Positions 9,824 to 21,300 of a stretch of DNA of 64,000 nucleotides are shown here, piece after piece. The notes below the pieces were generated by a model. That model did no database searches, was not told the origin of the DNA, and saw only the letters and a list, made by a program, of their open reading frames with translations. Origin of the DNA: Iris pallida (Eukaryota; Streptophyta; Magnoliopsida; Asparagales; Iridaceae); NCBI GenBank assembly GCA_029216955.1, contig JANAVB010009599.1:2231240-2295239 (forward strand), read 5' to 3'. The first letter of the stretch is position 1. Every line of letters begins with the position of its first letter. A program made the translations under genes and the position numbers.

Positions 9824-9874
9824 TATTTATAGAATGGAGTGAGCCCTTTCTTCTTCTCCTTTCCGATGTGGGAC
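9824..9874 (-). promoter_or_regulatory. USE-like box plus TATA box in the 5' LTR
   Basis: GTCCCACATCG on the minus strand at 9874-9864 and TATAAATA at 9831-9824, 32 bases apart. This copy is in the position to drive transcription of the element from right to left. Confidence 0.7.
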
Positions 9875-9902
9875 TAAAAGCAATATTTTCCATGCTTCTA
9901 CA

Positions 9903-11760
9903 GGATCGAACCAACTGAATAAGTCCACCCCTACACTCACCAGGATCGAATGCAGGGCATGGCCTACTGGACAAGGTACCAACTTATCTACAGGGAACTG
10001 CCACATCAGATGGTTGATACTGTGCTGGGAATTATCTAAGATTTTATTCCAAAAACAAGGGATCCTGACCTAAGGATTTCTTGCCCAGCCAATTGTACAA
10101 TTGGATATAGACATAGGGTTCAATTCTAGAAACCTGAAGACCACAGGGGCATAAATCGTATACAAGTTACTGCCATATACCTGATGGACACTAGTATAAC
10201 AGACCAATGGGACAATGACTTAGGAACTAGTCCTGTGTGAGAAGTATGCAGTATGGCATAGGCCCTAGTGATAGGACCAATGTACCTAGGTCCTAAGGCT
10301 GGAGTCATTTATCCCCAAGATGCTTACACCATATTAGCCTTTCTCCACTTATATAGCCCTGTACTTGCACACACATTGTATCAAATATGAAATGGGATTT
10401 AACTTGACCTGTTACACCATGTAGTGTCTTGGGAGGAAACCTGACACATGGGTAAGACATATGATAGCCTGTGAAGGCCAGTAGCCAACCTGGTTGAATA
10501 CCTGCACCTCTCAGAGTGTATTGTGTACATATACAATTTTGAGTAGGGATAGGATGACAAATCTGGTAAGTTGCCTTGAAGGGTAGGTGTTTGCAAGCAA
10601 GTCAGAGTACAAGGGTAAACTGTGGAATGTGAACCTTAGACTATAATGCGATACTTAGAAGTCATGAAGGGTAGTGTCAAGAGCAGGATATGGATATCAT
10701 GGGTTAATAAGTATAATCAGATTGGTCTAGGAATCAACCTAGAAGTAAGAAAACTTATGTTGGTCTTTTAAGCCCAGTTTCTAATGTTAAATTCTTTAAA
10801 CAGGTTCTTTGGATCTCGATTTGGACTCTGATCAGTGCCAGCAGCCCGGGACGCCAGGCGAGTACAGTTTATTGTTTGTTTTCAGTATTGATCTTTACTA
10901 TACATCAATGTTTAGTCGATAGATATGTGATTTCAGTTTTATGTTGATTTGTTCCATTGTGGTGTCGGAAGGGTGAAGTACTAACAATGTGTGATCTGAC
11001 TTTAGACCATGTAGACCGTGTTTATTATTATATTTAGACCGTGTAGACCATGTTTATTATTGCATTTATACTGTGTAGACCATGTTTCTTTATTGCAGTA
11101 TTTCTTGTAGACAGTGTAGATCGTGTAGACCGTGTCGCATAATTGTTTCGAGACCGGTCACATATCAAAGGTACTTCAGTCGGTCAGTTGGTGAGTATTT
11201 TTATTGTATTTTATTTTTTGTTCATAGTATTCAGTTTTATTCTGTCTTTCTTTATTTTATTTTATGAATCATATGTCTAAAGGCTAACCTTTGTGATATA
11301 GTCATTTTTCATATATTGGAACTACATTCAGTGAATTGTACTCGTCCCATTCTGACTGGGTAACCAAACAAATTTTAGGTGATGGCGATAAGATCGTGTG
11401 TCCTGACCAGTATGGCCCGTACTTGGGAGATGTGTTAGAGACGGACTTTGCTTATCAGGAGGAGTATGCAGCAGCTGATCCCGCTGTACTATCTTAGATA
11501 TTTTTAGTTAGTGCTGAGACCTTGTATTGGATATTTGAGTTGACTTTGAGACATGTAGTTGAGATTATTTTGATTCTAGATTTCATACATTGTGAGACGA
11601 TTCTATTTATTTTATCTATTAGATGCTGAGCTGGAATATCTAATTGCTGATTGTCCTTGTGGTTGTTCATCATATTGTTACAGCGTTCTACCGCCGACTC
11701 TGCGGCGTAGGCTGGACGTGTACACGGTTCATGCCCAAATATTGGGTGCGGGTCGTGACA
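9903..11760 (+). mobile_element. 3' part of a plus-strand chromovirus-type LTR
   Basis: Ends with CGGGTCGTGACA at 11760, the GTGACA terminus seen in all Tekay-like LTRs of this window. Its last bases, read in reverse, match the LTR end at 60456 (TGTCACGACCCGC). A GCCAGGCGAGTACAG motif near 10850 matches a similar block in other LTRs here (about 61340 and 39235, both reversed). The left end is missing because the Tat-like element was inserted at 9902/9903. No coding sequence is visible in it. Confidence 0.6.
11005..11150 (+). repeat. Degenerate GTAGACCGTGT repeat
   Basis: Several near-copies of GTGTAGACC(A/G)TGTTT alternating with TTATTATTGCATTTA-type spacers inside the LTR fragment. Period is irregular (about 30-40 bp) and copies are diverged. 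Confidence 0.6.
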
Positions 11761-13400
11761 GCGACATGGAGGGAAGACGTCTCCGGAGGGTGACACATAC
11801 GACGCTGCCCGGAGATTTGCGACGATGGTCCGGTCACGGCCGATCGTGTAGACGACGACGAGGTGCGCCGTGTGGTTCTGGCCAACTGTCGCGAGGGCAC
11901 GACGAGTGGAGGTCCGAAGCTCGGCCGCGGGTGGAAGAGAAGGCTGACTCGGTGTGCCAGAGGTGAGTGGTGACATGAGAGTTATCCGTCGATGGAGTCG
12001 GGGAGATGCAAGGTCGGTGTTGGGCTATGGACGGTGGTGATTGGGGTTACTCGGGTGGTTTATTGGGATGGTGTGATGCAGATGGGTGATGACCAGGTGG
12101 TGGTCGACAGAGACAGTGATTGGTGGCTAGGTGATCGAGGTTGTGGTGGTGAATATGGCGACGGTGATAGGGCACGGCGGGTTTAAGTGGTGAAGAATAC
12201 TGTGGTAGTGGCTTGGGCTGACTATGGTTGGCTGAGTTTGGTGGTTGGCGGAAAGAGGTTGCGGCGGTGAGGCTGTCCCTGGCCGGGGACAGAGCAGACC
12301 AGAGTTACGCGACAGACCAGAGTTAGGGTTAGGGTTGTACGTTCGTGTCGGGGTGGTTGTGTTGGAAAAGGTCCGGTGCGTCGGACACGGAGAAAGTAAT
12401 GGTGGTTGGTTATTTGTGTGCATGATGATGGTAGCGTTTGGTTGGGGAACGACTGATGCAGTTAGGGTGTTGTCGGTGGTGGCAGTTTGATTGCTTGTGG
12501 GTGGATATCGTAGAGTTTGGAGAAAAGATATGAGGAGCTCTCCATAAATAGGAAGAGGCTGATAGATATAAATCTCGGTTAGATAAGGATTACAAATCCT
12601 ACGGATAATTCCTCCCCTGTTGATTTAAATCAACTATGCTTTTCAATTAAATTTAATATAATCTTAATCTAATAAATAGTTCAAATAAATATTTAACATT
12701 ATCGAATATTTTTAAACCATACAATTTAAATCATATAAACCTAAATAAATTGACAATCTTTATTGTTAACATACTAACCAATAAACTCAAAGCTAAATTA
12801 ATGTATTCTAATCCAATAATAGATTATACTAATAATTTGAAAATATATCTAATATTATCAAAGTAATTTGAATCATATTTAAACTTAAATAAATCGAATA
12901 GTTGATTATCATGATAATGAAGTAGAAAGATAACGTAAATAATATTTATATTATCAAGTAACTAAATCATATAATTTAAATCTATAGATGATCGACATAA
13001 TAATTTACAAAATAATATTTAGTGTTTATCAAATAACGTATTTTTAAATCAAAACTATAATTGATTATCTCTATAAACATATTTTTATTAATCAAAATTC
13101 TTATAAAATATTTATAATTTTAAAAAATAATTTTTCAAAGTCAATAAGCTAATAACCAATAACGTCAATAATGAATTTCAAGAAAATATTTTTTTATATC
13201 AAAACTATATTTATTATCATTGAACCATAATAGTCTTTTAAAAATACAAACAAATAATAAATACACATTTCAAAGAGAACTTGTTTCTAAAACACGATCT
13301 CGAAAATATATAAAAATTTAAAAAAATTGGGAAGAGGAGTTACAACACCTCCTCCGGTTCGGGTCATACCGCGTTCCCAACAAGGACTTCGAAGATTCCT
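11761..13400. other. Unassigned: GC-rich then AT-rich segment
   Basis: 11761-12500 is GC-rich and GTG/GGT-rich with no ORF that resembles a known protein. 12640-13290 is very AT-rich (mostly A/T runs with AATATTT and TAAATAA motifs). No LTR boundaries, coding sequence or RNA gene could be supported. It may contain the outer flank of the copia element. Confidence 0.4.
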
Positions 13401-13440
13401 GCAAATGAGTTTTTTCTCTTGAAGAACCTGCAGCCAACCG

Positions 13441-13447
13441 AGAAGAA

Positions 13448-13496
<49 letters not shown>
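13441..13496. repeat. (GAAA)n microsatellite
   Basis: AGAAGAAGAA followed by about eleven GAAA units; a simple-sequence tract in the copia LTR region. Confidence 0.95.
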
Positions 13497-13711
13497 GGAG
13501 ATTTCAACAGCCATATTGGGGTGATGAAAATCACCGTTGCTCAAGTTAAGATTTGCCTTTATACGATCCGCTTCTAGGAACCAGCAAGTTTTCGAAGAAC
13601 CTTTGGAACGCTCGCTAGTCAACTTTTTGTGACTAGAACGGGCTCCCTGGACTCAACGAGCTCCCTTTACTTTTATATTTGGTGCATCGAACAAAGGATG
13701 CCAGGGGGTTC

Positions 13712-13762
13712 TATATATAGAGTGGAGTGAGACTTCACTTCTTCTCCTATCCGATGTGGGAC
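13712..13762 (-). promoter_or_regulatory. USE-like box plus TATA box in the copia LTR
   Basis: The minus strand reads GTCCCACATCG at 13762-13752 and TATATATA at 13719-13712, again with exactly 32 bases between. The intervening GGAGAAGAAG and TCTCACTCCA-type blocks are shared with the Tat-like LTR cassette. Confidence 0.7.
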
Positions 13763-14106
13763 TAAAATACCAATACTCAAAAATAGAGTTTGATATTTTA
13801 GATCATCCTGTAATCAGCGTAGTCGTATGCTAGTCCATGCCTACCTCCATACGCGCTCATGCATGCACGAAGCATCCTTGAGACTGTGTCCGAGTCCGAC
13901 TCCGAACGACAAATAGTAACATACTTCCTTGTTTGAGTTAATCCTTTTTCATTCTAGAAAAATACCCCCACATGGCACCCACATATGCCCCACTATACCC
14001 CATGTGTACACCTCAATGCATGCAAAGCATTATATTCAGATATCCACTTGGTGGTGTAGCTGATGTGGGATTATTTTATACTAGTCCAAAGGTAAAAATA
14101 CCAACA

Positions 14107-14120
14107 ATCTCCCACATATA
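14107..14120 (-). other. Polypurine tract of the copia element
   Basis: The minus strand reads ATATGTGGGAGAT just before TGTTGG. It separates the copia 3' LTR from its internal region, which continues rightward to 14228 and resumes at 33224 after the nested chromovirus. Confidence 0.65.
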
Positions 14121-14431
14121 TCAATATATGTAGTTTGAGCGTTCCCCACAATGACTATCCATTATGCATAAGGATAGATGTCGCTTCGATTTTAATCTTC
14201 TCGCATAGTTCAAACAATAGTATGATACTGTCACTCCCCAATCCAGGAATACGTATTCTAATACGTAAACCGATAAATTATATTTACCTTGAATTTATAC
14301 GATATTTATTATGCAGTATTTCTTCATGCATTTCCCAAAAATATTCGACAAAATATTATTTCCTAATTTATTTTCTGCATTTGGGCCTACAGTTTTGGCT
14401 CATTTGGGTAACCTATTCTTGGTTCACCAAT

Positions 14432-14493
14432 GGTTCATCTTGAACCCTTTGGTTCATCATGAACCCATGGGTCCAAGATCTTTATATATATAA
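14432..14493 (+). promoter_or_regulatory. Core promoter: two dyads and TATA in LTR 1
   Basis: Dyads GGTTCATCTTGAACC (14432-14446) and GGTTCATCATGAACC (14451-14465) precede TATATATATAA (14483-14493), which is followed by a CT-rich stretch suited to a transcription start near 14515. The TATA is at 22444-22454 in LTR 2 and 30571-30581 in LTR 3. The 49-kb element keeps one dyad (49198-49212). Confidence 0.6.
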
Positions 14494-14955
14494 CTCATCT
14501 CATTCTCTCTCCTCTCATTTACTTCCTCTCATTTATTTCTTCCACCAACCAAGGCAAGTACCAACTTGCTCAAGAGATGGATCCATAATTTTGTCAATGA
14601 TTTTCTTACAAAATTATTTGCCAAAACATGTTCTTCTCCTCAATCTATACTAGTTTAGAACTTGGAAATTTCCAGTTTGAAGCTTTAATTTTTGTAGATC
14701 TAAGTTTTAATCATTTTTGGATTTTGCATGGTTTGATCTACTTTAGTTGGATTTTATGGGTTTTTGATGCTTCCATGTGGAAGAGCATTCAGTTTCACCC
14801 AAGTTAGAACCTTGGAAATCTGGATTTGGAGTTCGGATGGCCAAGTTATGATGCTTTGAAGCTTGGGTTCAGCCATGGTGTTCTTGCTGTTTGGAGAACA
14901 CAGTGAGCCGTGTGCTCCTGTTTGAGCACGCTTCCTGTTGGAAGCGTGTCTCTCC

Positions 14956-15395
14956 TTGAGCCTGCGTGACTTTTCACACAGCTCTCCCCTTGAGCCTGCG
15001 TGACTTTTCACGCAGCTCTCTCCTTGAGCCTGCGTGACTTTTCACGCAGCTCTCCCCTTGAGCCTGCGTGACTTTTCACGCAGCTCTCCTCTTGAGCCTG
15101 CGTGACTTTTCACGCAGCTCTCTCCTTGAGCCTGCATGACTTTTCACGCAGCTCTCCCCTTGAGCCTGCGTGAGTTTTCACGCAGCTCTCCCCTTGAGCC
15201 TGCGTGACTTTTTACGCAGCTCTCTCCTTGAGCCTGCATGACTTTTTACGCAGCTCTCCCCTTGAGCCTGCGTAACTTTTCACGCAGCTCTCCCCTTGAG
15301 CCTGCGTGACTTTTCACGCACGCTGCCTTGAGTGAGCCTGCATGACTTTTCACGCACGCAGCTCCCCTTGAGCGTGCGTGCTTTTGTGCGTACGC
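14956..15395. repeat. 34-bp hairpin array in LTR 1, about 12 units plus a variant end
   Basis: Each unit contains CTGCGTGA-CTTT-TCACGCAG, an 8-bp perfect inverted repeat with a 4-base loop, joined by CTCTCCCCTTGAGC-type linkers. The last unit is a variant (GCGTGCGTGC...GTGCGTACGC). It lies downstream of the TATA box and so would be in the RNA leader. Confidence 0.92.
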
Positions 15396-17099
15396 TTTTG
15401 ATATTTTATCAGATATTATATGCCTATTTTATATCCTTACGCCTTTTGTCCCGAGCATGATATGAGCATTAATGAGACCCCGGAGAACAAAGTGTTCCTA
15501 CCCGATACATGTACCTAAATGTCCCAGTTCTTGTTCATGCTCGACAAATGACTCGTAACTCCACGTGGCGTATTTGCAATGATGCATTACACTAAGGAGG
15601 GTAGCACATATTGACATACTGATTGACATGGATCCTCTTTGGGGTACTCGTACTAAAGTACGACTTTAGGAGGATAATCATGCAGGCCACAGCATGTGAG
15701 TCCAAGATTTCACCTAGGGTTAAACTAGGCAACTAAATATACTAGATGCATGGGGAGGGCAGAATCCCGAGATCGTGTTACACCAGCCGCCTTGAGATAT
15801 TGTCTTGACGCGCCGGCTGGTCTCCACGGATACTGTGTCATCTGCAACGAGTGGATGACTGTATTCGATTAATTCCTGCTATATAATATATGTTTTGGCA
15901 AGGTGGCCTTACGAGGGACCTGTGCTCAATAACACCTGTCTACGCGAACCCCTGGGTGGGCTAGCCTTGCTGGAAAGATACGATCTAAGGATTTTCTAAT
16001 AACATGACGCGAGGATAACCTCATTCCACTAGAAACTTGTAGACTTGATTGGCCGTGAAAACGACTTGCTTGTATTCTATTACCTTCCGTGAATAACTGA
16101 GGGAAGCGGACTGTCATGGTACGTGATCCAACCCATGTTCTTGTTTGATTGTTGGGTTGGTTATCATACTATGATAGGCTGTGGACCGAAGTTATGAACG
16201 GAAGACATATTCTGGTTATAAAGTGCTACTTCTGCGAATGACTGAGGAACATAGTCTATCATGGTGCATGATCCAACCCATGTTCTTGTTTGATTATTGG
16301 GTTGGTTATTTTGCTGCGATAGGCTATCGACCGAAGTCACGATCAGGAGATTTTATTGTTTATACCTTTTAACTTATGTGAATGTTATAGAGTACGACAC
16401 GTCCCGACTCCATGCGGCACCTTTTGTCCTTGTTTGGTTGTAAGGGTGCCATATGGGTTCGAAGATGTTGCGCTACCCTATAATAGTAGCATAAGTATTA
16501 CTATTATCAATCATTCTATTAACTGGATTTTTTAATCTTAACTCTTGTGCCCCTTTGGCGGTACTTGCTATTCGGGGCTGACCCCGCTGGTTTTGTTTGG
16601 CCAGATCTCGTAGCAGAGCCGGAGGACACGATCTTCCTTCCTGACATCCATGGTGCATACTAGGAGCCTGGCGGTTCGGGGACTCGAGTGGGTTTCTTCT
16701 CCACCACTCCTGCTTATATTTTGTGCGGCATTTAGCCACCGGCACCTGTTAGCCGGATTACATGATATTTTGTGTCAGTACAGAATTATAAATAAACAGA
16801 CTGCAGCTGTGTATAATTTTGTACTTCTGACTCTCTGAGATAGCTAAATTATAAAGCTAGTCTCTCATGACCATTTTGATGAAGCGTCGGGGACGCCTTA
16901 CTGCTTTATCATTAATGTTCATTTAATTGCTGATGTGACTTGATTGATTGAGACATAAAACTCTGTGGAACCATAGGAGACTTGATTGTAGCATGTACCC
17001 CCTAGTCTCTCGACAGCCACGATCGTCGTATGACGTTACGTACCTCATATGGATTAGCTGGCCTAGTCCGTCTCCGTATTTCGGTACTGGGGCGTGACA

Positions 17100-17117
17100 A
17101 GGTTTTAGTGGTGGCCC
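17100..17117 (+). other. Putative primer binding region of copy A
   Basis: AGGTTTTAGTGGTGGCCC directly follows the LTR end. The same position reads TGGTTTAAGTGGTGGCCC at 52002 and a close relative at 38010 (reverse). It is not the tRNA-Met site (TGGTATCAGAGC) usual for chromoviruses, so the primer is uncertain. Confidence 0.45.
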
Positions 17118-17406
17118 ATGCAGGTCTGATTTTCAGGCTTGTGGGGTATTGCGAATTATTAGGAGTCTCAATCAAAACTTGTTCCCCTTGAAATTCTGAT
17201 TCTAATTCTCTGTCCTTGCCTTGACCTCTAACCTGACTTGCATCCTCGAAATCTTTCTCGTTCAGACTTGATAATCTATTATCTTTCTCTATTGGGGTGC
17301 TTCATTCTCAGTAGCGGGTGAGGCCCATGAGGAAGAGCAGCAAGAGCATCGCTCGACTGGGCGCCAGCAGGGGAGAGAACCTTTCCCAGGACAGACACGA
17401 GCAGAA

Positions 17407-18362
17407 ATGGAACCGGAGGCAGTGCAGCCGTCGATTATTGAAACTCCTGCAGCACCAGCAGCGACGGCAGTACCAGACGCCGTAGCACTCCTGGAGATCA
17501 TCCGGGGGTTTCTTGTCACTAACCAACAGCAACAGACTCGGCAGCAGGAGCAGAACGTGTTGCTGAACCAAGGAATTCAGTTAGCTCTTGAAAGGAGTGT
17601 CGGGGCTGACTCGGGAGCATCAGGAAGGTTTCGTCGCTTGAACCCGAGGTATTTTGATGGCACGGAGGATGTTATCACTGCGGATGCCTGGATTCAAGAC
17701 ATCGAAGCCATTCTTGTGGCAGCCAAGGTTCCAGATGATGAGAAGGTTGATCAGGTCAAACTGGTACTTCAGGATCTTGCCCGCGACTGGTGGACATCAG
17801 AAGAAGTTGGTGCAAGACGCCCTGTTCGTTGGACCACCTTCAGTGACAGATTTAAGGCCAAGTATTTTGGCGTAGTAGCTCGATATGAGCTCCAGCAGAA
17901 GTTTATCAGTCTCAAGCAAGCAGGCAAGACCGTAGATGGGTATGCAGCAGAGTTCTGCAGATTATGCCGTTTCGCACCAGCAATGGTGGCAACGGAGCCA
18001 GAGAAAGCTATGAGGTTCCAGCAGGGACTTCATTTGGAACTATTACAGCTTGTGGAAGGACACGACTACCAGACGTTTGACGCTGTTTTGACGGCCGCTC
18101 GGAGGCACGAGCTTACCCAGCAGAGGTTGGCATCGAGGACAGGAGGTCAGAAGAGATCTCATTCCCAGGTTGGAGGAGGAGCAATACAGCGAACATCGGC
18201 ACCAGCACCCGGTGTACGTATTCATGATGCATGAGCGCCGCGGAGGACGGCCATGTCAACTAATACAGCGCCAGTTCGGCATCAGCAACCGAGGAACCAA
18301 CAACAGCGTCAGGGAGCACCCAGGGCTGTACATTCTGTGGGAAGGCAAGGCACACGAGGGAG
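17407..18362 (+). pseudogene. gag: gag of copy A, broken near its C-terminus
   Basis: ATG at 17407 follows a roughly 300-bp leader. The retrotransposon gag domain covers about residues 75-250 ([38 protein letters not shown]). The frame stops at TGA 18232-18234, where copy B reads GGA. A missing C in a CCCC run near 18319 then shifts the frame before the zinc knuckles. The first knuckle lacks its first Cys even in copy B. The capsid part could still be made, but a Gag-Pol polyprotein could not. The family normally uses one continuous gag-pol frame, as copy B shows across this junction. Confidence 0.85.
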
Positions 18363-21300
18363 GTGTACCGGTCAGCGAATGGCTTATGCTTGAGGTGTGG
18401 TAGTTCAGACCATCGTATCTCCACTTGTCCTGTGATGCAGAGGCCAGGAGGGCCAGCTCAGCAGTTTCCAGCATTGCCAGCTCCGGTGGCAACCCCGAGT
18501 GGAGGGCCAGTATTAGCAGTAAGGCCCCTAGCCCAGCGTCTACCAACGCAGGCACAGATGTTCCGCCAGGCACAGGAAGCCGAAGGCCCTCAGAGGCAGC
18601 AACATCATGGTCGAGAAAGGCCGCAACAAGGGGTTCCGCGGGGCCAGGCTCTCATATTGTCCTTGGAAGAGGCTCTAGCGTCTAGCGACGTGGTGGCAGG
18701 TAAAATTCTCGTCACCTCATTTCCCGCTGTAGCATTATTTGATTCAGGCGCTACTCATTCATTCATCTCTGCACAATATGCTACACGGATTGGATTAGAG
18801 TTTGAGGCATTGCCGGAGAGGATGGATATACTCACCGGCAATGGGCTCGTAGAAGTTAGCAGAGTGCGCTTTTCATGTCCGGTGGAGGTGTGTGGGCATT
18901 TACTGCCCGCATTATTGATTGAATTCCCTATGGAGAATTTTAATGTCGTTCTTGGCATGGACTGGTTGAGAGACAGTCATGCGATAATTGATTGCAGAGG
19001 AGGTAGGGTCATATTCAGCGTTCCTGGGATGGAGCAGTTCATCTTTTCTCGAACCTTGAAGAATCAGGCCGGAGGCGTCATCTCAGCAGCAGTGTCAGAG
19101 CCAGGACAGATTCCGAGGGTGGTCGAAGATTTTCTCGACGTCTTCCCTGATGAGCTCCTAGGGATACCCCCAGTCAGAGAGGTAAAATTTAGCATTGAAT
19201 TGAACCCTGGAACCAGGCCTATTGCAGACAGAGTTTACAGAATGTCGCCGTCAGAACAGGATAAGTTGTATCAACATGAAGAAGAGTTAAAGTCTAAGGG
19301 ATTCATCCGAGACAGTAAATCGCCCTGGGCCGCGCCAGTGATTCTAGTTCCCAAGAAGGATGGGTCGACGAGGATGTGCATCGACTACCGCAAGCTGAAT
19401 GCAGTAACAGTGAAGAATAAGTACCCACTACCAAGGATTGATGACCTGTTTGACCAGTTGAGCAAGGCCAGCATCTTTTCCAAGATCGATCTTCGGTCAG
19501 GATACTATCAAGTAAGAGTCCGGGAGCAAGACATACCGAAGACAGCATTTAGATCTAGATATGGGCATTATGAGTTTTTAGTAATGCCCTTTGGACTAAC
19601 CAACGCCCCCGCAGTATTCATGGATTTAATGAACCGCATCTTTCTGCCGTATTTGGATAAATTTGTGGTGGTGTTCCTAGATGACATTCTTGTCTATTCC
19701 AGCAGTGAAGAGGAGCATGAGAAACATCTTAGGACTGTCTTACAGACATTGAGGGAGCATCAACTTTATGCGAAGCTCGACAAGTGTGAATTCTGGTTAG
19801 ATCACATTTCGTTCCTGGGGCATGTAATTTCTGGGGCAGGAGTGTCAGTAGATCCGAAGAAGATTGAGGCCGTAGAGCATTGGCCAGTCCCGAGAACGGT
19901 TGCAGAAGTGCAAAGTTTCTTAGGATTAGCTGGTTACTACAGAAGGTTCGTGGCGGACTTTGCCAAGATCTCTGCGCCCTTAACGCGTTTGACGCACAGG
20001 GACGTAGAGTTTGTTTGGTCAGCTAGCTGTCAGGCATCATTTGAAGAATTAAAGAAGAGATTGATCTCAGCCCCGATCTTGACGCTTCCAGTAGGAGCGG
20101 GAGGCTTTACAGTATATTGTGACGCATCTGGAAAGGGTCTTAGATGTGTATTGATGCAGCACGGAAAGGTGATAGCATATGCGTCTCGACAGCTTCGAGA
20201 CCGTGAGAAGAATTACCCGACTCACGATTTGGAGTTAGCAGCTGTGGTATTTTCACTCAAGTTGTGGAGGCATTATTTATACGGAGATCGGGTAGAGATC
20301 TATACTGATCATAAGAGTTTGAAATACGTATTCACGCAGCGAGATTTGAACATGAGGCAAAGAAGATGGTTAGAACTACTGAAGGATTTTGACTTAGATC
20401 TTCAGTATCATCCAGGCAAGGCGAATATAGTTACAGATGCACTGAGTAGGAGAGACAGTGCCTTTATCTTGACCTCGCAGAAGCATATTTTAGAAGACCT
20501 TCAGAGTATGGGAATCGAAGTAGTTTTGCCAAGGGATATAGGAAGAATGACCAGTATGCAGATTCAGTCAACCTTAGTAGAGAGGATAAGGGCAGCACAA
20601 GCAGGAGATCCACAGATTCAGAAGTTGCGGTCGGAGTGTGAATCAGGCTGTAGGAAGGAGTTAGTGATTCATGAAGATGGTACGCTCAGGTTTGGAAACA
20701 GACTCTGTGTACCGAGTGGAGACCTTCGACAAAAAGTTATGTCCGAAGCTCATAGTTCTATTTACTCCATTCATCCAGGAGGAACGAAGATGTATCGAGA
20801 TATCAGGCAGTACTTTTGGTGGAATGGCATGAAAAGAGAGATAGCAAGATTTGTATCCAAGTGTCTGGTATGTCAGCAGGTGAAAGCCGAGCAGCAGAGA
20901 CCAGCAGGGTTGCTACAGTCGCTTCCTATCCCAGAATGGAAATGGGAGCACATCACGATGGACTTTGTGACCGGTTTACCTAGATCCCCGACTGGTAAGA
21001 ATGCAGTCTGGGTAATAGTAGATCGACTCACGAAGGTCGCTCATTTCCTTCCCTTCCGAGTTGGACAGACTACTGAACAGCTAGCAGAAATGTACATGAA
21101 GCAGATAGTACGGCAGCACGGTGTTCCGGCTAGTATAGTATCTGATCGGGATACGCGGTTTACTTTCCATTTTTGGCGGAGCTTACACCAAAGTTTGGGA
21201 ACCAAGTTAAGATTCAGTACTGCTTATCATCCACAAACTGACGGGCAATCAGAAAGAACCATTCAGACGTTAGAAGATATGCTACGGACGTGCACCTTGG

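Larger units (their letters stand above)
1..9902 (-). mobile_element. Tat/Ogre-like gag-only LTR retrotransposon, 3' LTR cut by window edge
   Basis: Two near-identical direct repeats (1-1183 and 8746-9902) flank a minus-strand gag-protease ORF. A purine-rich tract directly abuts the left repeat where a 3' LTR should begin (TGTAGAAG on the minus strand), which fixes the orientation. The protease region (YNILLGRPWIH-type block) and the C-x2-H...H...C motif after gag are typical of the Ty3/gypsy Tat lineage (Ogre, Retand). No reverse transcriptase, RNase H or integrase is present between the LTRs, so the element must be non-autonomous. The LTRs differ by scattered substitutions and one 26-bp indel near 1070/9816, suggesting a fairly recent insertion. 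The target duplication cannot be tested because the left end lies outside the window; the bases right of the element are GGATC. Confidence 0.85.
8746..9902 (-). repeat. 5' LTR of the Tat-like element (part alignable to 1-1183)
   Basis: Direct copy of 1-1183 with an offset of 8745 bp until about 1065, then shifted by a 26-bp indel. On the minus strand it starts TGTAGAAG at 9902. The true LTR continues left of 8746 (GCCGCAT repeats are still present at 8622-8745); its end was not located. Confidence 0.85.
13400..14106 (-). repeat. 3' LTR of a Ty1/copia element (outer end not resolved)
   Basis: On the minus strand it begins TGTTGGTATTTTTACC at 14106, directly after the purine tract TGTGGGAGAT, a common copia arrangement (GTGGGAGAT then TGTTGG). 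It contains a USE-TATA promoter cassette and an A/G microsatellite. The 3' end of the LTR was not found, so the left boundary is a guess. Confidence 0.6.
14229..17099 (+). repeat. LTR 1 of the tandem chromovirus (2871 bp)
   Basis: TGTCAC...GTGACA ends. Contains GGTTCA/TGAACC dyads, a TATA run, a 34-bp hairpin array, and a conserved 3' half. Unit number in the hairpin array accounts for much of the length difference from LTR 2 and LTR 3. Confidence 0.92.

Noticed and set aside
11592..11966. Plus and minus ORFs of 100-160 codons across the LTR end at 11.5-12.0 kb
   Set aside because: They span the LTR boundary at 11760, show no domain resemblance and overlap each other on opposite strands.
12322..12335. 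TTAGGGTTAGGG, telomere-like
   Set aside because: Only two units, not the usual plant repeat TTTAGGG, and embedded in unrelated GC-rich DNA.
12640..13290. AT-rich stretch as a matrix attachment region or origin
   Set aside because: Only base composition supports it; no specific motif cluster distinguishes it from ordinary AT-rich plant spacer.
14956..15395. CRISPR-like look of the 34-bp palindromic repeats
   Set aside because: Linkers between stems are themselves near-identical repeats, so there are no unique spacers; no cas-like gene is near, and the array lies in an LTR of a plant retrotransposon.
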